Position numbers and translations under genes: made by a program. From the NCBI RefSeq assembly GCF_013359695.1, contig NZ_JABFMU010000008.1:10860-74859 (forward strand): a DNA stretch of 64,000 nucleotides, read 5' to 3'. A model generated the notes under the pieces. The model made no database searches, was not told where the DNA came from, and was given only the letters and a program-made list of their open reading frames with translations. Of the stretch, positions 7,409 through 16,565 are shown piece after piece (position 1 is the first letter of the stretch; every line of letters starts with the position of its first letter). The DNA comes from Pseudomonas sp. C2B4. GTDB taxonomy: Bacteria; Pseudomonadota; Gammaproteobacteria; Pseudomonadales; Pseudomonadaceae.

Positions 7409-10400
7409 CAGAAATTCAACTCCACGCCCAGCAGCACACCGTCGCCGCCTTCATACAAATTGCCGCCCAAGGATTGCTGGTATTCGGTGCGAACGGTCAG
7501 GTGCGCGCGGTAGGCGTTGTAGATGTCATCGTCGAACCACCATTGCCAGCGCAGGCCGATGCCGGTGCGCAAGTCCTGGCGCCAATCGTTGCTCGGGTCC
7601 TGGGTGGAAAACTCGAGAAAACCGTAGGGCATCAGGGTTTGCGCGCCGTTGAACGGCAGTTTCCAGGTGTGTCCTTGCTGGAAACGGGACAACCATTGAT
7701 GGTCGCCGGCCTTGGTCCACCACGCGGCGTCCAGATAGAGAAAGCGTTCTTCCCAATCGCTTTCATCGACACGCCAGTCGTTGCGAAACCGGCCCTGATC
7801 GAGGAACGACGCGGTACTGCGCAACAGGTAATCGGTGGTGGTGTGCCCGTCCTTGCGGTGATCCTCGACCTGGTCCGACAGCTTTTCCGGTATCAGCATC
7901 TGGCCCAGGCTCAGGCCATGATTGTCCTGGTCATCGAACTGACTCTGCTTGTAGATCTCGCCATAGAAGTTGATGTTCGCCGTGCCCCAGGGTTTGTAGC
8001 GCAACCCCACACCGGTGGCGATGGATTCGGCGTAACTGGATCGACTTTGGCCACCGAGCAGCACACGGCCATAGACCGACAAGGTGCTGCCGGCACGACT
8101 CGGTTCCTCGCCCAGCGCGTGATCCCACATGGCCAGTTGTACGTTTTGCGAGGTGGAACGGCGTCGAGTGCCGGTGGTTTCGTCGGGCCGCAGGAAGTCG
8201 TTGGTCGAGACCCCGGCGGGTGACCAGGTGCTGGCCACCGTGCGTGAGTCGCGGCGCGACAGGGTTTCATGGGCGCGGCGCTGACGATAACGTCGGGCCT
8301 CCATGCTGCCGTCCTCGTCGTCGGCCGCCACCGGATATTGCTCGAGGTCGATGACCCGGCGCAGCTCCTTGCGTGCCGCAGCGCTGTCGGCGACTTCGTC
8401 ATAACGCAAGGCCAGGGTTTCGCCGAGTCGGTAATCCTCTGGAAAGTCATGGGTGGCGCTTTGCAGATAGGGAATGGCTTTGGCGCGTTCTTCCTGGGTG
8501 GCCGCGCCGGCCAGGCGCATGCCGTAGTCGGCACGGTAACGTGGGTCGTTGGGTTCGCGACGTACCGCCTCGGCCAGCCACGCCGTGCTTTGCGCAGGCT
8601 CGCCGGCCTTCTGTGCGGTGACCGATGCGGCGTAGAAATGTCCGGCATCCGGCGATTGCTGCAGGGCGGATCGTTGTCGTTGCAAGGCCAGCCCATGATC
8701 GCCCTGGGCATCGGCAATCGCGGCGCCCAGCGCCCATTCGTTGGCACCACGGCTGCGGCTTTGCTGCCAGTAACGTTCGGCAGCCTGCGCATCACCGGCG
8801 TTCAGGGCGCTGCGACTGGCAGTCAGCCGCGCGTTGTCGCTGAGTTCGCCATCGGGCAGGCTGCGCCAGATCGCCAGGGCCCCGGCTGAATCGCCGGCGG
8901 CTTCCAGGGCATAGGCCAATGGCAGGCGGCTGCTTCGGTCGCCGGATTTTTCCGCCTGCTGATAGTAGACGACGGCCATGCCGGGTTGATCCGGCATAGC
9001 GCAGCGCCCCAGTGCGCGGTAGTCGCCAGCGGCCCGGGGGTGCGCGCCGACGGCTTGCTGCACGGCAACGCATTGACCGTTTTCGGCCAGTTGCGCCAAC
9101 AGTTGGCCACGGGTGGCAGGGTCGACGCGATTGAGCAGCGTCACTATGCGCCGTTGTTGTGCGGGTGTCGGCGTTGAGGCGGCATACAAGGTCGCCAGCC
9201 GTTGCAAAAGGGTGTTGGGAAGCTTGCCGTCATGCCGGTCGTAAGCGTTTTCCAGCAGTTGCTGTGCGTGTTCACGCTGACCGGCATTCAGCGCCAGGTA
9301 GGTGGCCTGATCGAGGGAGCGCAGGTTGCCGGTCTGCTGGTAATGCCGCTCCCACAGCGTCGCCGCCTCGGTATTGCGTCCCAGGGCTTGCACCAGTTCG
9401 GCCCGGCGCTTGGTGACCTCGGCGGTCTGTGGCTGGCCGGCGAGCCAGGCCATGACTTTGTCGCTGCGACCTTCTTGCTGCCAGATGTCCAGCAGCTGTT
9501 GCTGGCGCCGACTGTCCCAGGGTTCCGGCAGGCGCGTGCCTTGCAAAAGCTCCGTGGCGTGCAGGCGCTGGGCGAGGATCAGCCAGGTCTGCGGGTCGTC
9601 CTCGGGCGGGCAGCTGCGCAACTGCGAGAGCGCGGCATCCGGGTCGCGCCGGGACAGCCATTCGGCAGTCTCCAGGCACGGCCGCTGCAGTTCGCCGCTC
9701 AAGCGCTGCACGGTCGCGCTGTCGCCGGTCTGCCGCGCCAGTTCCCACAGGCGCTGGCGTTGGGCAGGATCGGCGAGATCGTCCGGCGACAACGATTGCA
9801 TCCAGCGCTGGGCCTGTAGGGTGTGACCCATGGCAATCGCCCGGTCGACCATGGCCAGGCGAACCTTTCGCGCCGCTTCCGGGGTCGGCGCCTGCTGCAA
9901 CAACGGCTCCAGCGGTTTTTCGTCGAGGCGTTGCACATAGGCATTGGCCAGTCGTTGCCAGCCTTGCGCGTCCAGCTCCTTGCGCTCGGCCAGGGGCGCG
10001 AGTTGTTCGATCGTCTCGTTCCAGTCACGCAATTGCTCGGACCAGTTGGAGCGGGCCAGATGCAGGATCCTGTAGTCACCCTTGGGTGGCAGCTGCGCCA
10101 GCCAGTCATAGGCCCGGCCCGCGCCGCCAAATTTGGCCAGGCTCAGGCTGTAGGCCTGCCACAACCGTATGCGCTGGGTCAGGTTGCTGGTGGCAATCCA
10201 CTGTTCCACCTGCGAGCTGCCCGGCGGGTCCTGTTCGATCCAGGTCAAGCGCAGGTTCAGCAAGGCATCGCTGTTTTGCGGGTTGTCCGGCAGGGCTTGC
10301 ACGGCGTCCTTGTAGCGTCGTTGCTTGGCCAGTGCTTCCACCAGCAACGCCCGCGCTTCATCGTTGTTCGGCACCTTTTCCAGCAGGTGACGCATCAGCC

Positions 10401-10572
10401 GTTCGACTTCGGCCCAGTTGCCTTTTTTCGCTTCGCGGTAGCTGCGGTCCATGTAAGGGAAGCTGCGGAATTGTTCGAAGTCAGTCAGTGGTTCGGCGTG
10501 CACCCAGGTGGCGGCACTCAGGCTCAACAACAGGCTGCCGGCGAGCAGGGCATGTCGACGGACAGGCTTCAT
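7408..10572 (-). CDS. nfrA: NfrA-like outer-membrane polysaccharide exporter / phage N4 receptor homologue
   Basis: The 1054-residue protein has a signal peptide (cleavage near THVHA-type WVHAEP, about residue 26), a long alpha-helical TPR-rich periplasmic region (about 40-720; helices such as NWAEVERLMRHLLEKVPNNDEAR in part), and a C-terminal segment of alternating beta strands (about 800-1054) ending in Phe (GVELNF), the signature of an outer-membrane beta-barrel. This matches E. coli NfrA, the receptor for phage N4 and the secretin of a ManNAc-containing glycan. Its ATG overlaps the nfrB stop by 4 bp. Size is close to the E. coli protein (about 990). Identification rests on layout plus the adjacent nfrB. 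Confidence 0.85.
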   Translation of the reverse strand: MKPVRRHALLAGSLLLSLSAATWVHAEPLTDFEQFRSFPYMDRSYREAKKGNWAEVERLMRHLLEKVPNNDEARALLVEALAKQRRYKDAVQALPDNPQNSDALLNLRLTWIEQDPPGSSQVEQWIATSNLTQRIRLWQAYSLSLAKFGGAGRAYDWLAQLPPKGDYRILHLARSNWSEQLRDWNETIEQLAPLAERKELDAQGWQRLANAYVQRLDEKPLEPLLQQAPTPEAARKVRLAMVDRAIAMGHTLQAQRWMQSLSPDDLADPAQRQRLWELARQTGDSATVQRLSGELQRPCLETAEWLSRRDPDAALSQLRSCPPEDDPQTWLILAQRLHATELLQGTRLPEPWDSRRQQQLLDIWQQEGRSDKVMAWLAGQPQTAEVTKRRAELVQALGRNTEAATLWERHYQQTGNLRSLDQATYLALNAGQREHAQQLLENAYDRHDGKLPNTLLQRLATLYAASTPTPAQQRRIVTLLNRVDPATRGQLLAQLAENGQCVAVQQAVGAHPRAAGDYRALGRCAMPDQPGMAVVYYQQAEKSGDRSSRLPLAYALEAAGDSAGALAIWRSLPDGELSDNARLTASRSALNAGDAQAAERYWQQSRSRGANEWALGAAIADAQGDHGLALQRQRSALQQSPDAGHFYAASVTAQKAGEPAQSTAWLAEAVRREPNDPRYRADYGMRLAGAATQEERAKAIPYLQSATHDFPEDYRLGETLALRYDEVADSAAARKELRRVIDLEQYPVAADDEDGSMEARRYRQRRAHETLSRRDSRTVASTWSPAGVSTNDFLRPDETTGTRRRSTSQNVQLAMWDHALGEEPSRAGSTLSVYGRVLLGGQSRSSYAESIATGVGLRYKPWGTANINFYGEIYKQSQFDDQDNHGLSLGQMLIPEKLSDQVEDHRKDGHTTTDYLLRSTASFLDQGRFRNDWRVDESDWEERFLYLDAAWWTKAGDHQWLSRFQQGHTWKLPFNGAQTLMPYGFLEFSTQDPSNDWRQDLRTGIGLRWQWWFDDDIYNAYRAHLTVRTEYQQSLGGNLYEGGDGVLLGVELNF

Positions 10573-12743
10573 TCGACCTCCCGGGCAATGCGGTAGGCGG
10601 CTTGCTGTTCGCTGGCCTGTTCCACCAGCGCCTGTTCGAGCACCTCCTGGGTGATGATGCCGCGGGAGATCAGGTGCTGGCCCAGCGACATGTGCTCGGC
10701 ATCGAAGTCGATCAACGCCTGATTGAACAGGCTCGGCGGAACCATGCCGCGCACTTGCAGCAGATTGCCCAGCAGCACCTGATGATGGCTGACGCGTTCG
10801 AGCAGGGCTTCATCGTCCTGATGGCGTTCAAGCACTTCGAGCATGTGATGGACGTCGGCGTTTTGCCGGGGGCTGGCGTACCAATAACGAATGCCCAGCG
10901 TGACCCGCCCCTGGGGGGCCAGGCGACAACGCACCGGGCGTTTCAATTGGCGGCTGATCGCCCCCAGGGAAACCTGGCTGACCGGCCCCTCGGACGCCAA
11001 CACCAGCGTGTTGCCTTCCTCGGCCACCGGCAACACACCGTAGTGGGACGCGACCTTGCGCGGCACCACGGCGATCAACTCCTTGTCGAGTTTGAAGGGA
11101 TTGAGCGGTGCCCATTCCATGTCCAGTTGCTCGGCCAGGGTCTGCACCAGTTGCGTGGTGTCGATGTGCCCGCGCAGCAACAGTTCATGGCCCAGGCGCC
11201 GGCGTACCGGGTTGGTGATCGCCGCTTCGAGCTGTTCTTCGCTGAGCACGCCTTTTTCCACCAGCCGATGGCCCAGTGGCGTGCGCTGGGCCTTGGTCAG
11301 GGCCGGGAATTCATGGGTGGTCTTATCCCAGGCCACCCGGCGCGAGTCGCCCATTTCCATGACCTGGCGCAGCGCCCGTACGTTGGCGAAGAAGTTGATG
11401 AAGTTGCTCCACATCATCCGCGGTGCCGACAGCAGGCCTTCGCCCAATCCGTAATAGCGGGTGACGAACCAGCCGCGCTGGAACAGCCGATTGAGCAGCA
11501 TCAGGCCATTGAGCCAGAGCAGGGTAGTGAGCAGCGGGCTGTCGGCGAGTATCGACGGATAGCGCCAGGCGTTGGGGGCGATCACCGTCACGAGCCACAT
11601 CACCAGCAGGACCAGAAACAGCAGGTTGACCAGGAAGCTCAGCAGGTAGGCGATCATGCCGCGCCGGTCGCGCCACAGAAAGTAGTTGAGCAACCCCTTG
11701 GGGCTCCAGCCGAGGTTTTTCGTGCCCTGGAACACGATGCCGACGATCCAGCGGGATTTTTGCCGGATCGCGTGCTGCCAGTCCCGGGGGAAATGCTCGC
11801 GAACGCAGATCACCTGGGAAAACGCGCGATCCATGCCAAATACCCAGGGCTGTTCGAGCGCCAATTTCGGATCGGTCACCGAGTAGCGGGCGAAGATGCA
11901 GATCATGCCTTTCTGCTTGAGCCGAAAACCGATGTCGTAGTCTTCGGTGAGACTCTGCACGTCGAAGGCAATGCCATCGCCATCCTCCAGCAGTGCGCTG
12001 ATCGCCTTGCGGCTGAAGCAGGTGCCGACCCCGGCACTGGGCACCTGGCCGGTCAGGGCCTCGCGAACGATCACATCTTTGCCGTGGTTCTCGGCGAACT
12101 CGTCGACATAGTGCCCGGCGGTGAAGCCTTTCCATTCCGGCGCATAGGGGTAGACCGGAATCTGGATCAGGTCCTTGTTGGGCAACAGGTAGTTGAACAG
12201 GCGCAGTTCCATCGGCGAAATGACGTCTTCGGCATCGTGCAGGATGAACCCGGCAAACTGGATTTTCGCCTCGCTTTCAAAGCGCAGGATGGCGTCGATG
12301 ATGTTGTTCAGGCAATCGGCCTTGCTGGTGGGGCCGGGGCGCGCGCAGACCACTTTGTGGACGTTGGGGTAGTGCTGGCAGACGGCATCGACGTCAGCCT
12401 GGGTCTCGGCGTCGTTGGGGTAGGTGCCGACGAAAATCTGATAGTTCTCGTAGTCCAGGGTCGAAGCCGCCAGACGCGCCATTTCACCGACCACGCCGAC
12501 TTCGTTCCACGCCGGCACCATGATCGCCAGGGGTTTTTCGCCGATGGCGTAGAGCCGCTCCTCATCCGCCCGTTTGAATTTCTCGTAGATCCGCCAACGG
12601 CGGATCAGCTTGCGCGTCCAATACACCACGTCGATGAACAGGTCATCGAGCCCGAGCACGAACATCAACAGCGCCAGGATGATGGCGAGGTATTTGAGGC
12701 CGAACAGCACATAGGCGAAAAAATCGACCAGGCCGAAACTCAT
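10569..12743 (-). CDS. nfrB: NfrB-like glycosyltransferase with MshEN-type c-di-GMP domains
   Basis: The 724-residue protein starts with membrane helices, followed by a GT2 domain (about 65-320: IMVPAWNEVGVVGEMAR; FILHDAEDVISP as the DxD-like site; LTEDYDIGFRL and QKSRWIVGI = QxxRW, the processive synthase signature), more TM helices (about 360-440), and a C-terminal region with repeated RLG/PLG-xxLVxxG words (GHRLVEKGVLSEEQL, GHELLLRGHIDTTQL, and later LGNLLQVRGMVP and LGQHLISRGIITQE). These 24-residue words are the MshEN c-di-GMP binding motif. The enzyme should polymerise UDP-ManNAc from WecB and be switched on by c-di-GMP. Four-base overlaps on both sides couple it to wecB and nfrA. Confidence 0.88.
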   Translation of the reverse strand: MSFGLVDFFAYVLFGLKYLAIILALLMFVLGLDDLFIDVVYWTRKLIRRWRIYEKFKRADEERLYAIGEKPLAIMVPAWNEVGVVGEMARLAASTLDYENYQIFVGTYPNDAETQADVDAVCQHYPNVHKVVCARPGPTSKADCLNNIIDAILRFESEAKIQFAGFILHDAEDVISPMELRLFNYLLPNKDLIQIPVYPYAPEWKGFTAGHYVDEFAENHGKDVIVREALTGQVPSAGVGTCFSRKAISALLEDGDGIAFDVQSLTEDYDIGFRLKQKGMICIFARYSVTDPKLALEQPWVFGMDRAFSQVICVREHFPRDWQHAIRQKSRWIVGIVFQGTKNLGWSPKGLLNYFLWRDRRGMIAYLLSFLVNLLFLVLLVMWLVTVIAPNAWRYPSILADSPLLTTLLWLNGLMLLNRLFQRGWFVTRYYGLGEGLLSAPRMMWSNFINFFANVRALRQVMEMGDSRRVAWDKTTHEFPALTKAQRTPLGHRLVEKGVLSEEQLEAAITNPVRRRLGHELLLRGHIDTTQLVQTLAEQLDMEWAPLNPFKLDKELIAVVPRKVASHYGVLPVAEEGNTLVLASEGPVSQVSLGAISRQLKRPVRCRLAPQGRVTLGIRYWYASPRQNADVHHMLEVLERHQDDEALLERVSHHQVLLGNLLQVRGMVPPSLFNQALIDFDAEHMSLGQHLISRGIITQEVLEQALVEQASEQQAAYRIAREVE

Positions 12744-13894
12744 ACCGCTTTACCCGACGGCACGTGTTGTTTCAGCCAGGCGCAGAGCCGGTTGGCGATG
12801 CGTTCGCTGGCGTGGCCGTCGCCGTAGGGACTGTGAATGCGGCTCATGCGTTGGTAGGTGGCGTCATCGTCGAGCAACAGGCTGGCTTCCTTGACGATGC
12901 GGTCGGTGTCGGTGCCCACCAGCAGCACGGTTCCCCCTTCAAGGACCGAAGGCCGTTCGGTGACGTCGCGCAACACCAGCAGCGGTTTGCCGATGGCCGG
13001 GGCTTCCTCCTGAATGCCGCCGGAGTCGGTGAGGATGAAGTGCGCGCGGTCCATCAGCCAGACGAAATGCTGGTAGTCCTGCGGTGCGATCAAGTAAATG
13101 TTGGGTTTGTCCGACAGCACGCTGTAGACGGCTTTTTGCACCTGCGGATTGAGGTGCACCGGGTAAACGAATTGCACGTCCGGGTAACGTTCGGCGAGTG
13201 TGGCCAGCGCCAGGCAGATATTGCGAAAACCGCCGCCGAAGTTCTCCCGGCGGTGCCCGGTGATCAGCACCATGCGCCGGTTGTCGTCGAGTATCGCCAG
13301 CGGCGAATCGGTGGCGGGGTGCCAGTGAATGTCTTGTTGATGGGTGCGCATCCACACCAATGCATCGATCACCGTATTGCCGGTGACTTCGATGTTGGCC
13401 TTGGGCACGCCTTCGCGCAGCAGGTTGTCCTCGGACTTGGTGGTCGGCGGAAAGTGCAGGTCGGCGATGACGCCGGTCAGGCGTCGATTGGCTTCCTCCG
13501 GCCATGGCGCCCGCAAGTTGCCGGTGCGCAGGCCCGCCTCGACGTGACCGATGGGCAAATGACGATTGAAGGCGGCGAGGGCGGCGATGAAGCTGGTGGT
13601 GGTATCGCCGTGGACCAGCACGATGTCCGGATGCACCCGCTCATAGGCCTGATCAAGATGCTCCAGCAATTGTTCGGACAGACCGTTGAGGGTCTGGCCC
13701 TGGGTCATCACTTGCAGGTCTTCGTCGACCGTCAGCTCAAAGGAGTCGAGCACCTGCTTGAGCATTTCCCGGTGCTGGCCGGTCGAGCAGATGTTCAGTT
13801 CGATACCGGGCCAGTTGCGCAGGACCCGTGCAAGGGGTGCCATTTTGATGGCCTCCGGTCGTGTTCCGAACACCATCATGACTTTGAAGGACAT
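12740..13894 (-). CDS. wecB: UDP-N-acetylglucosamine 2-epimerase (non-hydrolysing)
   Basis: The 384-residue enzyme interconverts UDP-GlcNAc and UDP-ManNAc in the cytoplasm. Family motifs are clear: VFGTRPEAIKMAP at the N terminus, STGQHREML, VHGDTTTS, GHVEAGLRTGN, TGHRRENFG and TDSGGIQEEAP. I place the start at 13894 because GGGAGG lies five bases upstream; an in-frame start nine codons earlier lacks this. As the first gene of the operon it supplies the UDP-ManNAc substrate for NfrB. It may be a second copy dedicated to this glycan, since most pseudomonads also have wecB-like genes in O-antigen loci; that cannot be seen here. Confidence 0.92.
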   Translation of the reverse strand: MSFKVMMVFGTRPEAIKMAPLARVLRNWPGIELNICSTGQHREMLKQVLDSFELTVDEDLQVMTQGQTLNGLSEQLLEHLDQAYERVHPDIVLVHGDTTTSFIAALAAFNRHLPIGHVEAGLRTGNLRAPWPEEANRRLTGVIADLHFPPTTKSEDNLLREGVPKANIEVTGNTVIDALVWMRTHQQDIHWHPATDSPLAILDDNRRMVLITGHRRENFGGGFRNICLALATLAERYPDVQFVYPVHLNPQVQKAVYSVLSDKPNIYLIAPQDYQHFVWLMDRAHFILTDSGGIQEEAPAIGKPLLVLRDVTERPSVLEGGTVLLVGTDTDRIVKEASLLLDDDATYQRMSRIHSPYGDGHASERIANRLCAWLKQHVPSGKAV

Positions 13895-14078
13895 GAACCC
13901 TCCCGGGACAACACACGCCAAAAGCGTCGCCGCTGTAAAGAATGCTTATCACTTGGGTATTGAATAAAGCAGTCGGATGGGGGGTTGTCCAACTCGGATA
14001 TTTCTCACCGCTTTATAAGGCCGGCCCCACAGGAAACCCGGAAATGCAGAAAGCCACGACGTGATAATTTTTGTGCAG

Positions 14079-14090
14079 TTGTCATGACAA
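14079..14090. promoter_or_regulatory. Palindrome TTGTCATGACAA upstream of the toxin-antitoxin pair
   Basis: A perfect 12-bp palindrome lies about 120 bp before the antitoxin start and about 185 bp before wecB, in the divergent intergenic region. It could be an operator for the antitoxin or for the nfr operon. There is no direct evidence beyond symmetry and position. Confidence 0.25.
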
Positions 14091-14210
14091 ATCGAAAAGA
14101 GGAACTTCATTCGTGTCGAATTCCAGGGGAATCAAACAGAGCGATCGCACTCAGATGCGTTTTGGAGTGCTATTTTGAGTGTCTCTAAAAGCATCCCAAG
14201 GAATTGTTTC

Positions 14211-14459
14211 ATGACACATATAGTGCTTTCGCAGGTGGTGGCGAGTATTTCGGAGCTGAAAAGAAACCCGATGGGTACGGTAGCTGCGGGCGGTGGATCC
14301 TCTGTTGCAATCCTCAACCGTAACGAACCTGCCTTTTATTGCGTCCCCGCCAAAGAGTATGAGGCCATGATGAACCGGCTGGAGGATCTGGAACTGATCG
14401 CTCTATGCAAGGAACGAGAAAATGATCCCACCATAAAGGTTTCAATGGATGACCTATGA
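14211..14459 (+). CDS. Phd/YefM-type antitoxin with RelB-like C-terminus
   Basis: An 82-residue antitoxin. The start at 14211 (MTHIVLSQ) is chosen because AAGGA sits eight bases upstream; a longer frame from 14175 has no such site. Residues 1-55 follow the Phd/YefM DNA-binding fold (VVASISELKRNP, VAILNRNEPAFYCVPAKEYE). The tail, ERENDPTIKVSMDDL, resembles the toxin-binding tail of E. coli RelB. It overlaps the toxin gene by 11 bp, as usual for TA operons, and should neutralise the toxin and repress the operon. Confidence 0.85.
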   Translation: MTHIVLSQVVASISELKRNPMGTVAAGGGSSVAILNRNEPAFYCVPAKEYEAMMNRLEDLELIALCKERENDPTIKVSMDDL

Positions 14460-14730
14460 ACTGGAGTTCTCTGAAAAAGCCTGGAAGGAATGGAAAAAGC
14501 TTGGGGAGAACCTGAGGGAGCAATTCAAAAAAAAGCTTCGGGAGCGACTTGTTAATCCACACGTTCCGGCAGATCGGCTCAGCGGACTGGGCAATGCCTA
14601 CAAGATCAAGCTTCGGAGTGCCGGGTATCGTCTTGTATATCGTGTCAAAGATGAGGTTCTGGTGGTAACGGTAATAGCGGTAGGTAAAAGAGAGCGGGGA
14701 CATGTTTACAAAGAGGCGGAAACCCGCTGA
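14449..14730 (+). CDS. RelE-family mRNA interferase toxin
   Basis: The 93-residue protein is very close in pattern to E. coli RelE: YELEFSEKAWKEWKKLG at the N terminus, RLVNPHVPADRLSGL, YKIKLRSAGYRLVYRV and VIAVGKRERGHVY. It keeps the basic residues and the C-terminal Tyr that RelE uses to cut mRNA in the ribosomal A site. Start is an ATG inside the antitoxin gene (11-bp overlap). It forms a complete TA module between the nfr operon and the ABC cluster, probably horizontally mobile. Confidence 0.9.
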   Translation: MTYELEFSEKAWKEWKKLGENLREQFKKKLRERLVNPHVPADRLSGLGNAYKIKLRSAGYRLVYRVKDEVLVVTVIAVGKRERGHVYKEAETR

Positions 14731-14934
14731 ACCGGCATCCTGTCAAAAGTTCGTTAAGTAGCACGCGTGCACCCATTGTGAACCTGATACCCGCCAGCCG
14801 TAGCCAACGGTAGCGCATCCGAAACCTGCACCTTTCGTAACACCGCTTTGCGTTTTCACGCATCTATCTGATTCAAAACATTTTTCAATCTCGCCCACAA
14901 ACCCGTAGCAACCTGTGGCACACTTTCTGCTGTA

Positions 14935-14974
14935 TATTCCGCTGTTACATACTAGGTTCCGGTATAACGGAATA
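14935..14974 (+). promoter_or_regulatory. Candidate IclR-type operator before the ABC cluster
   Basis: Upstream of the binding-protein gene are three related elements: TATTCCG (14935-14941), then TTCCG-gtataa-CGGAA (14957-14972), ending CGGAATA (14968-14974). Together they give nested inverted repeats 24-60 bp before the start codon. The cluster encodes its own IclR regulator (18585), whose family binds such dyads at target promoters. The repeats are visible; the link to the regulator is inference. Confidence 0.4.
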
Positions 14975-14997
14975 AACAGCATCCAGGAGTGCTTGCC

Positions 14998-15843
14998 ATG
15001 CGTCGACCTTCCTTGTTCAAAGCGTGTGTTTTTCTGTTCGCAGCCTCTGCTGCTGCCATGGGCGTAGCCCAGGCGGCGGACAGCAAGCTCGATAGCGTTC
15101 TGGCCCGTGGCAAACTGATTGTGGGCACTGGCAGCACCAATGCGCCGTGGCATTTCCAGGGCGCGGATGGCAAGTTGCAGGGCTTTGATATCGATATTGC
15201 ACGCATGGTGGCCAAAGGGTTGTTCAACGACCCGAGCAAGGTCGAGTTCGTGGTGCAGTCGTCCGATGCGCGTATTCCGAACCTGCTGACCGACAAGGTC
15301 GACATGAGTTGCCAGTTCATCACCGTGACCGCCAGCCGTGCCCAGCAGGTGGCGTTCACCCTGCCGTACTACCGCGAGGGCGTCGGCCTGCTGTTGCCGG
15401 CCAACAGCAAGTACAAGGAAATCGACGACATGCAGGCCGCTGGCGATGGCCTGACCGTGGCTGTGCTGCAAAACGTCTACGCCGAAGAACTGGTGCATCA
15501 GGCATTGCCCAAGGCCAAGGTCGATCAGTACGACAGCGTGGACCTGATGTACCAGGCAGTGAACTCGGGACGCGCCGATGCGGCGGCCACCGATCAGTCG
15601 TCGGTGAAATACCTGATGGTGCAGAACGCTGGCCGCTATCGCAGCCCGGCCTACGCCTGGAGCCCGCAAACCTATGCCTGCGCGGTCAAGCGCGGCGATC
15701 AGGATTGGCTGAACTTCGTCAACACCACCCTGCATGAAGCCATGACCGGCGTTGAGTTCCCGACCTACGCGGCGTCCTTCAAGCAATGGTTCGGTGTCGA
15801 TCTGCCATCGCCAAAAATTGGTTTCCCCATCGAATTCCAATGA
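14998..15843 (+). CDS. Periplasmic binding protein of a polar-amino-acid-type ABC importer (probable glucosaminate uptake)
   Basis: The 281-residue protein has a signal peptide (RRPSLFKACVFLFAASAA, cleavage near AQAAD) and a family 3 solute-binding fold (VLARGKLIVGTGSTNAPWHF, GFDIDIARMVAKG, VDMSCQFITVTASRAQQVAFTLPYY in part). Start 14998 is set by CAGGAG eight bases upstream. The four-gene transporter resembles in order and family the fluorescens-group system shown by mutant fitness work to be needed for D-glucosamine growth; the downstream enzymes fit D-glucosaminate. Substrate is therefore inference. Confidence 0.8.
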   Translation: MRRPSLFKACVFLFAASAAAMGVAQAADSKLDSVLARGKLIVGTGSTNAPWHFQGADGKLQGFDIDIARMVAKGLFNDPSKVEFVVQSSDARIPNLLTDKVDMSCQFITVTASRAQQVAFTLPYYREGVGLLLPANSKYKEIDDMQAAGDGLTVAVLQNVYAEELVHQALPKAKVDQYDSVDLMYQAVNSGRADAAATDQSSVKYLMVQNAGRYRSPAYAWSPQTYACAVKRGDQDWLNFVNTTLHEAMTGVEFPTYAASFKQWFGVDLPSPKIGFPIEFQ

Positions 15844-15851
15844 TCCCGTGA

Positions 15852-15879
15852 GAGCGGGGCGGCTCTGATCGCCCCGCTC
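15852..15879 (+). other. Intercistronic hairpin after the binding-protein gene
   Basis: GAGCGGGGCG (15852-15861) pairs perfectly with CGCCCCGCTC (15870-15879) around an 8-base loop, with no U-tract. Such hairpins between a binding-protein gene and its permease genes usually protect the upstream mRNA 3' end and keep binding protein in excess. Confidence 0.6.
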
Positions 15880-15894
15880 AAGGTACTGTCGACC

Positions 15895-16557
15895 ATGAAC
15901 TATCAGTTGAACTTTGCCGCCGTGTGGCGCGATTTCGACACTTTGCTGGCGGGGCTCGGCCTGGGCCTGGAACTGGCGCTGGTGTCGATCGCCATCGGCT
16001 GCGTGATCGGCCTGCTGATGGCGTTTGCTTTGTTGTCGAAGCACCGCCCGTTGCGGGTGCTGGCATCGGTGTATGTCACGGTGATCCGTAACACGCCGAT
16101 TCTGGTGTTGATTCTGTTGATCTACTTCGCCTTGCCGAGCCTGGGTATTCGTCTGGACAAGATTCCCTCGTTCATCATCACCCTGTCGCTGTATGCCGGG
16201 GCGTACCTGACCGAAGTGTTCCGTGGTGGCCTGCTGAGCATTCCCAAGGGGCAGCGCGAAGCCGGCCTCGCCATCGGGCTCGGGGAATGGCAGGTCAAGG
16301 CCTACGTCACCGTGCCGGTGATGTTGCGCAACGTGCTGCCGGCCTTGTCGAACAACTTCATTTCGCTGTTCAAGGACACCTCGCTGGCGGCGGCGATCGC
16401 CGTGCCGGAGCTGACCTATTACGCCCGCAAGATCAATGTCGAGAGCTACCGGGTGATTGAAACCTGGCTCGTGACCACGGCGCTCTATGTGGCGGCCTGT
16501 TACCTCATTGCCATGATGCTGCGTTACCTCGAACAGCGTCTGGCGATCCGCCGATAG
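15895..16557 (+). CDS. ABC transporter permease 1 (His/Glu/Gln/Arg type)
   Basis: A 220-residue inner-membrane permease with about five helices and the EAA loop EAGLAIGLGEWQVKAYVTVP (about 120-140) that docks on the ATPase. VIRNTPILVLILLIYFALP is typical of HisM/GlnP permeases. It forms a heterodimer with the next gene, which starts 8 bp after its stop. Confidence 0.88.
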   Translation: MNYQLNFAAVWRDFDTLLAGLGLGLELALVSIAIGCVIGLLMAFALLSKHRPLRVLASVYVTVIRNTPILVLILLIYFALPSLGIRLDKIPSFIITLSLYAGAYLTEVFRGGLLSIPKGQREAGLAIGLGEWQVKAYVTVPVMLRNVLPALSNNFISLFKDTSLAAAIAVPELTYYARKINVESYRVIETWLVTTALYVAACYLIAMMLRYLEQRLAIRR

Positions 16558-16565
16558 GAGGCCCC

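Noticed and set aside
10086..12827. 913-codon plus-strand frame over nfrA/nfrB
   Set aside because: Antisense of two well-supported genes; no domain pattern, His/Gln-rich shadow.
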